A stretch of 24,845 bases of DNA from Planctomycetaceae bacterium (GTDB lineage: Bacteria; Planctomycetota; Planctomycetia; Pirellulales; Lacipirellulaceae), in contig PATG01000142.1 in assembly GCA_002713555.1 (NCBI GenBank), positions 1 to 24,845 on the forward strand. Reading direction: 5' to 3'. Position 1 is the stretch's first letter; each line of letters opens with the position of its first letter. Under the pieces are notes generated by a model, which ran no database searches, was not told the DNA's origin, and was given only the letters and a program-made list of their open reading frames with translations. Positions 15,806 to 22,994 of this stretch are shown one piece after another. The position numbers were made by a program, and so were the translations under genes.

Positions 15806-15825
15806 GGTAGTAGTCATTCCAACAT

Positions 15826-16596
15826 CTATCCTGGTAACAGAACCCGCCCACCACTGGCCGCTACAGATTGTCCGGTCATATAACTCGATTCTTCGCTTAA
15901 GAGAAAACGCATAATCGAGGCCATTTCTTCAGGTTGCCCGATGCGTCGCATGGGGGTCGTATCGATGAGTTGCTGCAATTGTTCATGCGACAGGGCATTT
16001 CTGGGCATTTCGGTATCGGTGACACCTGGTAGCAGACAATTGATTCGGACATTATGGGGTGCCCAGGCTTCACCGCACGATCGCACCAGCGAGATCACTC
16101 CCGCCTTAGAGGCTGAGTAGGCGATATATCCCGGGCGCGGGCGGAGCGCCGCTGTAGACGAAACTACGGCAATCCGGCCAAACTTCCACTCGACCATCTC
16201 ATCCTTGACGGCGTAAATCATGTTGAAGGTACCGTCCAGGTTTATTTCCATGGTACGCTTCCAGTTTTCGTAACTGGCTTCGTCCGGCGGCTCCGCATAG
16301 GCGATTCCGGCTGAATGGGCTAAGAAGTCGATCGGCCCTAGCGCCTTGCGTGTGGCCGCTACCATGGCTGCGGCATCCTCTGGTCGGGAGACATCGCCCT
16401 GGACGAGGGTGCCCGTTCCACCCGCTTGCTCAACTTCGGCAAGCGTCTCACGAGCCTCGGCTTCACGCGACATGTAGTTGATCGCGACTCGTGCTCCTTC
16501 CGAAGCCAGGCGGAGTGTGGTGGCTCGACCAATGCCTCGGGAGCCTCCGGTAATCAGCGCCGTTTTCCCTGCAAATTCTGTGGAAGATGTTGTCAC
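15826..16596 (-). CDS. SDR family NAD(P)-dependent oxidoreductase, copy 2
   Basis: The 256-aa product starts at GTG 16596 with GGGGAT upstream. A classical SDR: TGGSRGIG (16-23), Asn119, catalytic Ser147, Tyr160 and Lys164 (YSASK), PG motif after the active site (LLPGVTDTEM) and a C-terminal SSYMTGQSVAASGG segment typical of FabG-like and sugar dehydrogenases. The usual NNAG/NSAG element reads HSAG (94-97), an uncommon substitution. It is divergent from the transaldolase gene, sharing about 178 nt, and lies in the same direction as the Ldh/ThDP operon but separated from it by 290 nt of repeats, so it is probably a separate transcript. A role on a sugar, lactone precursor or 3-keto acid is plausible; substrate unknown. 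Confidence 0.9.
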   Translation of the reverse strand: MTTSSTEFAGKTALITGGSRGIGRATTLRLASEGARVAINYMSREAEARETLAEVEQAGGTGTLVQGDVSRPEDAAAMVAATRKALGPIDFLAHSAGIAYAEPPDEASYENWKRTMEINLDGTFNMIYAVKDEMVEWKFGRIAVVSSTAALRPRPGYIAYSASKAGVISLVRSCGEAWAPHNVRINCLLPGVTDTEMPRNALSHEQLQQLIDTTPMRRIGQPEEMASIMRFLLSEESSYMTGQSVAASGGRVLLPG

Positions 16597-16760
16597 TATT
16601 TGATCCCCGGGTTGAAAGAGTCATCATTCTGTACACTTACTGTCCTGATTTCAAGGTGTGTAACACGCCCCCTGTGCCCTTCCATCGATTGTTGTTACGA
16701 TCATGCTTTGGTCACTGCCACTGCCTGAGTGTGCCGGATGGCTCGGATAGGTATCACTAT

Positions 16761-16776
16761 GAGGAGACACTTGATG
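16761..16776 (+). promoter_or_regulatory. Strong ribosome binding site for the transaldolase
   Basis: GAGGAG (16761-16766) is 7 nt before ATG 16774. This fixes the start at the residue where the TalC/FSA fold begins (MEFFLDTAS) rather than the in-frame upstream start at 16729. Confidence 0.85.
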
Positions 16777-17442
16777 GAATTTTTCTTAGACACCGCGTCG
16801 ATCGATCAAATCAAGCGCTATCAAGATTTGGGACTTGTCGACGGCGTGACCACGAATCCCGCGCTGCTTTCGATGGAAGGCCGAAACCCCTTGGACCAGC
16901 TCCAGGAGATTACCTCTTTGGTCTCCGGCCCCGTCTCAGCGGAAGTTGTTGAAACAGAGCCAGATAAAATCGTCTCCCATGCCAAAAAACTTGCTCAGAT
17001 CGCCAAAAATATCGTCGTTAAAATACCCGCTTCCCGCGCGGGTCTCGAAGCGGCCAACCAGCTGCAGCCGGCAGGAATCCCCCTGCTGGTGACATTGAAC
17101 TTTCATGCGACACAAGCAGTACCCTTCATTAAGTTAGGCGTGGACTACGTGGCAATTTTCATAGGCCGTACCGAAGATTTTGCCATCGACAACAAACCCC
17201 TCTCCTGGGACACCCGCAAGGCAATCGACCAAATGGACAGCCCCACGCGTTTGATGGCTGCCTCCATCAGGAATCCGGACTACCTGATTGACGCAATCCG
17301 AGCTGGTTCCCATGTGATCACCGTACCGCCCGTCTGTTGGGAGAAGGTTTACAAGAATCCTATTTTTGAGATGGCCGAGCGCGAGTTCTTGGAGAGCTGG
17401 CGCAAATTGCCTGCCGAGTTGCGAGCAGAGTATGAGAACTAA
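16774..17442 (+). CDS. Transaldolase-family protein (small TalC/FSA type)
   Basis: The 222-aa product aligns end to end by eye with E. coli fructose-6-phosphate aldolase (FsaA, 220 aa) at a constant offset of two after residue 28. Conserved: Asp6 (FFLDT), Thr26/Asn28 (VTTNPALL), Schiff-base Lys83 (VVKIP), Thr107, Arg132 and Ser164. Two positions that separate aldolases from transaldolases are of the transaldolase kind: Phe129 where FsaA has Tyr131, and Glu57 where FsaA has Gln59. A dihydroxyacetone-transferring reaction is therefore more likely than free aldol cleavage. The same small family includes the transaldolases of the sulfoglycolytic sulfo-TAL route. First of the plus-strand genes in this part; followed by GACTAAT repeats. 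Confidence 0.9.
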   Translation: MEFFLDTASIDQIKRYQDLGLVDGVTTNPALLSMEGRNPLDQLQEITSLVSGPVSAEVVETEPDKIVSHAKKLAQIAKNIVVKIPASRAGLEAANQLQPAGIPLLVTLNFHATQAVPFIKLGVDYVAIFIGRTEDFAIDNKPLSWDTRKAIDQMDSPTRLMAASIRNPDYLIDAIRAGSHVITVPPVCWEKVYKNPIFEMAEREFLESWRKLPAELRAEYEN

Positions 17443-17458
17443 CGCTTCGCGCTAGTAA

Positions 17459-17486
17459 GGACTAATGACTAATTTTCTAATGACTG
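17459..17486. repeat. Short GACTAAT repeat run
   Basis: GGACTAATGACTAAT followed by CTAATGACTG, 17 nt after the transaldolase stop codon. It is the same motif as the array at 1-84 and the runs at 10411 and 20053. Confidence 0.8.
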
Positions 17487-17537
17487 TAGCATTCTCGTTT
17501 TTTACTCTTATCCTCAAACTCAGGACGCTTCTTCCTC

Positions 17538-18674
17538 ATGTCACTTAATATCGGAATCATTGGAGGTGGTCGTATCACGGGGCTGCATGGGTTGGCATAT
17601 GACGACTATCCCCATGCCAAGATCTATGCAGTGTGCGATATTAATGAAGAAATTGCCCAAGGTCGCGCTGCAGAGTGGGGCGCTCAGCGCACGTTTACGG
17701 ACTATCACGAATTGCTGGCGGATCCGGCGATCGACGCGGTAGAAATAATCACACCGCATCACCTCCATGCTGAGATGACCGTGGCCGCCTTGGAAGCAGG
17801 CAAACATGTCTCGGTGCAAAAGCCGATGGCACTTACTGTCGCCGAATGTGATCAGATGATTGCAGCGGCCGAACGTACAGGAAAAAACCTGCGGGTATTC
17901 GAGAACTTTCAGTACTTCCCGCCTTTGGCCAAGGCGAAGCAGCTGCTGGACGATGGCGCGATCGGCGAGCCGATTTCGATCCGCATGAAAGCCATCCAGG
18001 GTTCGCTTGATGGTGGGGACAAATCAACGCCACCCGTTCGTCGCGTCGATTCCCGACCCCCTTACCCGTTGGCTCTAAGTCATCAGGTACCAGGGGTCAA
18101 GCCGGAGAATTGGAAATTTGATCCCAAACGTGGTGGTGGCGGACGGATGGCGCTCGATTATGGTTACCATACACTCAGCGTGGCGATGCACTTGCTGGGG
18201 GATGTAGAAAAAATATTCGCCTGGATCACCGAGCAAACCATTGTGCATGGGTGGGTCCTCGACAGTCCGGCAATGATGATCTGGAAATATCGTGATGCCG
18301 AACGCTACGGCAATTGGGATGTGGTCTCCTCCGACGATATTCTGGTCCCCACTAAATACTGGCCCGAGGACGAATGGGTTGAGATCAGTGGTACCAAGGG
18401 ATTTCTCTGGGTCAACCGTTGCACTTCGATGGTCCTTGATGGCGCGCCACTGGTAATGGTACGAGGCGGCGTGACCACGGAGTTCTCGAATCTGGATACT
18501 GATTTTGCGTCTAGTTTTGTGAGTGGGACGCGGGATTGGATTGAGGCCCTACAGGAAGGACGCCAGGCATCGCAGTCAGGGGCCCAAGGAAGACGCGTGA
18601 CCCAGTTCTGTCGCGCTGCTCAGCTTTCTGCAAAGGAACACCGGGAAGTCTTCCTGGACGAAATCGATTCATGA
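17538..18674 (+). CDS. Gfo/Idh/MocA family oxidoreductase
   Basis: The 378-aa product has an N-terminal Rossmann NAD(P) domain (IGIIGGGRITGLHG, 5-18) and the family substrate/cofactor lysine in VQKPMA (Lys95). The preceding residue is Gln94 instead of the common Glu of EKP. The C-terminal beta-sheet domain has GGGGRMALDYGYH, giving Asp207 and His211, the usual catalytic acid/His pair. The family oxidises or reduces hydroxyls of sugars, inositols and their derivatives, usually at C1-C3. No signal peptide, so cytoplasmic. AGGA lies 12 nt before the ATG, a loose RBS. Its position downstream of the transaldolase suggests a role in the same sugar pathway. Confidence 0.9.
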   Translation: MSLNIGIIGGGRITGLHGLAYDDYPHAKIYAVCDINEEIAQGRAAEWGAQRTFTDYHELLADPAIDAVEIITPHHLHAEMTVAALEAGKHVSVQKPMALTVAECDQMIAAAERTGKNLRVFENFQYFPPLAKAKQLLDDGAIGEPISIRMKAIQGSLDGGDKSTPPVRRVDSRPPYPLALSHQVPGVKPENWKFDPKRGGGGRMALDYGYHTLSVAMHLLGDVEKIFAWITEQTIVHGWVLDSPAMMIWKYRDAERYGNWDVVSSDDILVPTKYWPEDEWVEISGTKGFLWVNRCTSMVLDGAPLVMVRGGVTTEFSNLDTDFASSFVSGTRDWIEALQEGRQASQSGAQGRRVTQFCRAAQLSAKEHREVFLDEIDS

Positions 18675-18881
18675 AATGTAAGCAGCGGTCCATTTTACCC
18701 CTACAGGCCTCCTACAGGGGGGCCACTCCAAGAATGGATTGAGCACGAATAAGTTGCCTACGCTGTCCATGAGAAGTAATCACTAGATTTTTTAGCCAGC
18801 CAACGGCTATTCCCGCGAGCAGAATTAGACTACAAACAAAAGTTCGCTTAGTTCCTACTCGCCAAGAACCCTGTAGGGAAC

Positions 18882-18919
18882 GCCCCTGTGTAGCTTGCGA
18901 GCCCCTGTGTAGCTTGCGA
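18882..18919. repeat. Two-copy tandem repeat, 19 bp
   Basis: GCCCCTGTGTAGCTTGCGA is present twice, perfectly, at 18882-18900 and 18901-18919. Confidence 0.95.
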
Positions 18920-18954
18920 GCATGACACTAAACAGCAAGGCACAGAGCACAATT

Positions 18955-18995
18955 CCCACAAGTCTGTGGTTAAGCCCCACAAGTCTATGGTTAGG
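18955..18995. repeat. Two-copy tandem repeat, 21-bp period
   Basis: CCCACAAGTCTGTGGTTAAG (18955-18974) and CCCACAAGTCTATGGTTAGG (18976-18995) differ at two positions. Each copy also contains a small CCACA/TGTGG dyad in the first version. Confidence 0.92.
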
Positions 18996-19024
18996 CTCAC
19001 GTAATTGGAACTAGTTGAGTATCC

Positions 19025-19066
19025 CCCCGCACCCATCCATCAAATCCCCGCACCCATCCATCAAAA
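19025..19066. repeat. Two-copy tandem repeat, 21 bp, in the leader of the hydroxyacid dehydrogenase
   Basis: A 21-bp unit starting CCCCGCACCCATCCATC occurs at 19025-19045 and 19046-19066, differing only at the last base. It stays in frame with the downstream gene but lies upstream of its better-supported start. Confidence 0.95.
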
Positions 19067-19071
19067 GCCTT

Positions 19072-19086
19072 AGGAGCAGAACCTTG
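19072..19086 (+). promoter_or_regulatory. Ribosome binding site deciding a TTG start
   Basis: AGGAG (19072-19076) sits 7 nt before TTG 19084-19086. The product then opens MSRVAITDYTF, the normal beginning of this dehydrogenase family. The in-frame ATG at 19015 would add 23 residues made largely of a duplicated PHPSIKS segment. Confidence 0.75.
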
Positions 19087-20049
19087 TCCCGGGTCGCTAT
19101 CACGGATTATACATTTGAGTCCCTTGACATCGAGAAGCAAGTCCTGGAACCGCTGGGGCTGACCGTGGATGGTGCGCAGTGTAGTACGCCTTCGCAACTC
19201 ATTGAGTTTTTGCAGGATGCAGACTATGTGATCACCCAGTTCGCTCCCGTTGACGAGACGGTCATCAAAGCGATGCAAAAGGCACGCGTCATTGTTCGCT
19301 ATGGCATCGGCGTGGACAATGTCGATCTGGTGGCAGCGCAGCAGCAGGACATCCCTGTCTGCAATGTCACTGAATACTGTATCGATGAGGTTGCCGATCA
19401 CACGCTTGCTTTGATTCTGGCCAGCACCCGTCAGGTGGTTGCCAATGCAAATCATGTTGCCCAAGGCAACTGGGGGCTGGCGACCCCAGTGCCAGCAATG
19501 ACGGCCCTCAAAGGGCAGACTGTGGGCGTCGTCGGTTTTGGTAGGATTGGACGTGAGGTTATTTCCCGTCTCTTGCCTTTCAAATGTAAGGTCCTTGTGT
19601 CGGATCCGGGCGTCGATGCGGAGGCTATCCACGAGGCAGGCGCACAGCCTGTCGAGTTGGACCAACTCCTCGCGACCAGCGATCTGATTACCTTACACTG
19701 CCCGGCCATCCCTGCCACACAACATTTGATTCGTAGCGATACCATCCAGCAGATGAAACCCGGCGCTGTTCTGGTGAATGTGGCACGGGGCGCCATAGTC
19801 TGCACATCAGACCTCATTGCGGCACTAGAAAGTGGCCGATTGGGTTTTGCCGCCCTGGATGTATTGGAAGCCGAGCCTCCCGCCACGGACGATCCGGTGC
19901 GCACCACCCCCAACACCCTCATCCACAGTCATGTTGCCTCGGTCAGTGAAGCCTCAGCCGAAAAGTTACGCACTGATGCTGCCATGATCGTAGCCGCCGC
20001 CGTCCAGGGGAAGCCATTACCAAATATCGTGAATGGAGTCACGGCTTAA
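19084..20049 (+). CDS. D-2-hydroxyacid dehydrogenase (phosphoglycerate dehydrogenase/CtBP-like)
   Basis: 321 aa from the TTG start. Domains: split catalytic domain (1-100 and about 290-321) around a Rossmann NAD domain with GFGRIG (151-156). Catalytic residues: Arg235 (NVARGA), Glu264 (LEAEPP) and His283 (IHSHVASVSE). YGIGVDNVD and DEVADHTLALIL are typical of the CtBP/SerA-like branch. It would be NAD-dependent, cytoplasmic, reducing a 2-oxoacid to a D-2-hydroxyacid or the reverse. No C-terminal ACT domain, so not a regulated serine-pathway SerA. Next to the FAH-family gene (61 nt away, same strand), it probably acts on a sugar-acid intermediate. Followed by a GACTAAT repeat. Confidence 0.9.
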   Translation: MSRVAITDYTFESLDIEKQVLEPLGLTVDGAQCSTPSQLIEFLQDADYVITQFAPVDETVIKAMQKARVIVRYGIGVDNVDLVAAQQQDIPVCNVTEYCIDEVADHTLALILASTRQVVANANHVAQGNWGLATPVPAMTALKGQTVGVVGFGRIGREVISRLLPFKCKVLVSDPGVDAEAIHEAGAQPVELDQLLATSDLITLHCPAIPATQHLIRSDTIQQMKPGAVLVNVARGAIVCTSDLIAALESGRLGFAALDVLEAEPPATDDPVRTTPNTLIHSHVASVSEASAEKLRTDAAMIVAAAVQGKPLPNIVNGVTA

Positions 20050-20052
20050 GAA

Positions 20053-20070
20053 AATGACTAATGACGAATG
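20053..20070. repeat. Short GACTAAT repeat
   Basis: AATGACTAATGACGAATG, directly after the hydroxyacid dehydrogenase stop codon. The same ATGACTAATGACGAATG string occurs at 10411-10427. Confidence 0.85.
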
Positions 20071-20110
20071 CCGATAGAATTAAATTTGAGATTACTGGAG
20101 AAACACAAAA

Positions 20111-20917
20111 ATGAAGATTATTCGATTTCAAGACGAGTCAGGGGCTACGCATTTTGGGTGCCAGCATCAGGGCGAGCGTGTCACTTTGCTGGAGGGAGAT
20201 ATCTACGGAGATTTTAGCGACACGGGTCAGGAAATGCAGGTGAAGAAACTGCTAGCGCCGATCGCCCCGGTCGATATCTTTTGTATCGGACTCAACTACG
20301 CCCATCATGCTGAGGAAAGTAATCTGCCGAAGCCGGATCATCCGGTAGTATTCACCAAATCGTCAGCCATCCTGCAGAACCCTGGAGATCCGATTGAGCT
20401 GCCCCGCAAACTTCGTAGCGATGAAGTGGACTATGAGTGTGAACTCGCCGTTGTGATCGGTAAGAAGTGCAAGAACGTGGAGCGTGCCAGCGCTTTGGAT
20501 TATGTACTCGGTTATACCTGTGCCAATGATGTGAGCGCTCGGGATTGGCAAGCCAAATGGGGAGGAGGCCAATGGTGTCGGGGCAAGACCTTCGATACCT
20601 TCGCGCCATTGGGTCCTTGTTTGGTGACCAGCGATGAGATTTCTAATCCAAACGCTTTACAGATCAAGACGGTGCTCAACGGCGAAACGATGCAAGATTG
20701 GAATACCGAAGACATGATCTTCGATGTCCCGACACTGATTGAATTCTTGAGTGGGAGTACCACGCTGTTGCCCGGAACCGTGATCCTGACCGGTACACCA
20801 CATGGAATCGGGGCTGCACGAAAGCCGCCAATTTTCCTGAAGGCAGGTGATACCGTCACGATCGAAGTCAATGGCATTGGAGCCTTGACGAATCCTGTGA
20901 TCGAAGAAGCAGTTTAA
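20111..20917 (+). CDS. Fumarylacetoacetate hydrolase family protein
   Basis: The 268-aa product has a short N-terminal domain and the FAH fold. Metal ligands: Glu109 and Glu111 in YECELAVVIG and Asp140 in CANDVSARD. Active-site segment: RGKTFDTFAPLGP (157-169), then VLTGTPHGIG in the usual place. Family members hydrolyse or decarboxylate diketo acids; close relatives include 2,4-diketo-3-deoxy-L-fuconate/rhamnonate hydrolases, 5-oxopent-3-ene-1,2,5-tricarboxylate decarboxylases and oxaloacetate decarboxylases. In a sugar-acid setting, cleavage of a 2,4-diketo-3-deoxy acid to pyruvate plus a hydroxyacid is the most coherent role, but this is inference. GGAG lies 11 nt before ATG 20111. It probably forms an operon with the hydroxyacid dehydrogenase. 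Confidence 0.9.
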   Translation: MKIIRFQDESGATHFGCQHQGERVTLLEGDIYGDFSDTGQEMQVKKLLAPIAPVDIFCIGLNYAHHAEESNLPKPDHPVVFTKSSAILQNPGDPIELPRKLRSDEVDYECELAVVIGKKCKNVERASALDYVLGYTCANDVSARDWQAKWGGGQWCRGKTFDTFAPLGPCLVTSDEISNPNALQIKTVLNGETMQDWNTEDMIFDVPTLIEFLSGSTTLLPGTVILTGTPHGIGAARKPPIFLKAGDTVTIEVNGIGALTNPVIEEAV

Positions 20918-21446
20918 GTAGATCGGATTGACCACAGCATTGAATGGATAGTCGGAGAAATGGCCACGGACGGCACGGATGAAAAAGACTATCCGTTGTA
21001 GTAGTGGGGTGCGCGCAGTAGTACATTGCGCTGGCGCTCCCCCAAATCTTTACCCATGACACAGCAGTAGGCCGGACCAAGCGCAGCGCCGTTCCGGCAG
21101 CGTCAGTAGAAACTACTTTCCACTCATTCCGCTGCCGGAGCGGCGTCGCTTCGCTCCTTGATCCGGCCTACAATGTCTAACGACTAAGGGAGGGGATGGC
21201 ATGGCCCGTGCCTACGGCTAATTCAAATGCGAGGCTTTGGGCTGCCTGCGGGTGAACGATTGCAGTCCTTTTATCTTTTCCAGGAAATCCTGGCGATCAG
21301 TGGTAGGAGGAGATTGCCCGAGCCTCCCCAGTCGGTTAAAAATGGTAATGCGATTCGACGACGCCACTGTCTCACAGTCCGGCAAGAATCCCCTCCAATG
21401 TGATGAATCCTCTGTCGTAAGACAATTCATAGAAAAGTGAGCATAC
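20918..21446. other. 529-nt intergenic region with one palindromic element
   Basis: Contains the 105-bp palindrome 21067-21171 and a GACTAAG motif at 21180. The remaining 21190-21446 shows a small hairpin (GGCA..TGCC near 21198-21213) and a 67-codon plus-strand frame (21237-21440) without recognisable similarity or good RBS. It may be leader DNA of the following ALDH gene. Confidence 0.6.
21067..21171. repeat. 105-bp imperfect palindrome with GTAGGCCGGA ends
   Basis: Left arm 21067-21102 and right arm 21130-21171 are inverted copies with a few mismatches and small indels: GTAGGCCGGA..CAAG at the ends, CCGGCAGCG at the inner edge. The 27-nt loop holds a further AGTAG-AAA-CTACT hairpin. The shape and intergenic site suggest a REP/MITE-like repeat or a terminator for the FAH gene. 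Confidence 0.85.
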
Positions 21447-22898
21447 ATGACAAGTTTAGAGATGAAACAATCGAAGCTGTACATCAACGGTGCTTGGGTC
21501 GATAGTGAAAGTGGTGGACGCCTGGATGTGATCAATCCGGCTACAGAAGAGCCACTGGCCACGATTTCATACGGTGGAGCCAGTGAAGCACGGTCGGCAC
21601 TCGAAGCAGCACATGCCGCCCTGCCCGTTTGGAAGCAGACGAATGTTTACGAACGTGCCCTGAAGCTCAAGAAGCTGGCAGATTTGATTCGCGAGAACGT
21701 CGACTATCTGGCCGTTGCTATGACGATGGAGCAAGGCAAGCCGCTCGCTGAATCCAAAGGCGAAGTCATGGTCAGTGCAGCGACCTGCGAATGGTACGCT
21801 GAAGAAGGGAAACGCGCCTACGGACGCACAATCCCCGCCAGTGCCAACCACAAACGGCTCATCACCATGAGGCACCCGGTCGGCGTGTGTGCCTCGGTTT
21901 CGCCATGGAACTTCCCGCTGCTGCTCCAGATACGCAAAATGGCCCCGGCGATGGCCGTGGGCTGTACGGTGGTGGCCCGCCCGGCAAGTCAAACGCCCTT
22001 ATGCATGATTCGTCTGTTCGAATTGATGGAAGAGTTGGACCTGCCTGCTGGTGTGGCCAACCTGGTGATCGGTTCGCCAGGGGAGATGATGGACGAATTC
22101 ATGACAAATCCTATTTGCCGCAAGATTTCTTTCACGGGCTCGACCGAAATCGGCAAAGAACTGATGCGACAATCTGCGAGCCAGGTCAAACGGTTAAGTC
22201 TGGAACTCGGTGGTCACGCTCCAGTGATCGTCTTCCCCGATGTGGATGTCGAGGAAGTGGCCAAAGCGTCGGTGCTTGGCAAGTTTCGCAACAACGGCCA
22301 GGTCTGTATCTGCCCGACGCGGTTTTACGCGCACCAGAAAATACAAAACGATTATCTGGAAGCCTGTGTCGAAGAGACGAAGAAGCTGAAGCTTGGCAAC
22401 GGATTGGAAGAGGGTGTGAACATCGGACCCATGTTCGAGGCCAAGGCGTTGGAAAAAACGGATGCACTGGTTGGGGACGCCCAAGCAAAAGGTGCCAATC
22501 TCCTCCTGGGTGGCTCACGGGCTGCGCAGTTTGAACGCGGCTACTTCTACCAACCCACAGTGCTGACGGGTATGCATGAAGATATGGCATTGATGACCGA
22601 AGAGCCGTTCGCGCCGGTCATGCCTATTTTGGATTTCGACACGATTGAAGAAGCAATCCAAAAAGCGAATGATACGAATTTCGGATTGGCCGCTTACGTG
22701 CTCACCAACGATATCTCCGCCGCGTTTAAAATGGCCGAAGGCCTGGAATTTGGCATCATCGGTGTCAATGACACGGTGCCCGCAACACCTCAAGCGCCTT
22801 TTGGTGGCTTGAAGGAATCCGGACTCGGCCGCGAAAACGGTATCGAAGGCATGGATGCGTATCTGGAAACGAAGTGTGTATCGCTAGCGCTGCAGTAA
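21447..22898 (+). CDS. NAD(P)-dependent aldehyde dehydrogenase (succinate-semialdehyde dehydrogenase-like)
   Basis: 483 aa from ATG 21447; ATG 21462 is an alternative, and neither has a strong Shine-Dalgarno. ALDH hallmarks: Asn155 (PWNFP), general base Glu253 (LELGG), catalytic Cys287 (NNGQVC) and EEPFAPV (with Glu and Phe of the cofactor loop). The C-terminus PFGGLKESGLGRENG is typical of the GabD/SSADH branch, which oxidises C3-C5 semialdehydes. Unusual: the cofactor-binding Lys of the usual KPAS/KPSE motif is Arg178 (ARPAS), and GG is followed by His257. It differs clearly from the AldA-like enzyme at 8417-9895, so the two should serve different aldehydes. It may oxidise a semialdehyde made by the decarboxylase or aldolase steps nearby. 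Confidence 0.88.
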   Translation: MTSLEMKQSKLYINGAWVDSESGGRLDVINPATEEPLATISYGGASEARSALEAAHAALPVWKQTNVYERALKLKKLADLIRENVDYLAVAMTMEQGKPLAESKGEVMVSAATCEWYAEEGKRAYGRTIPASANHKRLITMRHPVGVCASVSPWNFPLLLQIRKMAPAMAVGCTVVARPASQTPLCMIRLFELMEELDLPAGVANLVIGSPGEMMDEFMTNPICRKISFTGSTEIGKELMRQSASQVKRLSLELGGHAPVIVFPDVDVEEVAKASVLGKFRNNGQVCICPTRFYAHQKIQNDYLEACVEETKKLKLGNGLEEGVNIGPMFEAKALEKTDALVGDAQAKGANLLLGGSRAAQFERGYFYQPTVLTGMHEDMALMTEEPFAPVMPILDFDTIEEAIQKANDTNFGLAAYVLTNDISAAFKMAEGLEFGIIGVNDTVPATPQAPFGGLKESGLGRENGIEGMDAYLETKCVSLALQ

Positions 22899-22994
22899 AT
22901 CGGGATCGCCCCAGGCATCTCCTTTCGGCCTACTCCTGTTTCTCGGGTGGTCAAAGCGCCAGGTTGCATGAGCTTCTCACCGAAAGACCCCGTC

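Larger units (their letters stand above)
18675..19083. other. 409-nt intergenic region rich in short duplications
   Basis: No convincing gene. After the Gfo/Idh stop come a CCTACAGG-containing stretch (about 18707-18730), unremarkable AT-richer DNA (18740-18860), a half-copy of the 15714-15805 palindrome terminus (18871-18885), then three consecutive two-copy tandem repeats and the Shine-Dalgarno of the hydroxyacid dehydrogenase. This is a plausible leader of that gene. Confidence 0.7.

Noticed and set aside
18848..19036. 62-codon minus-strand frame
   Set aside because: Its sequence is produced by the tandem duplications; no RBS or similarity to known proteins.
21218..21562. 114-codon minus-strand frame before and into the second ALDH gene
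   Set aside because: Overlaps the ALDH start, no recognisable motif, no convincing RBS; possible remnant but unsupported.
22186..22590. 134-codon minus-strand frame inside the second ALDH
   Set aside because: Shadow of the ALDH coding strand, with no motif of its own.
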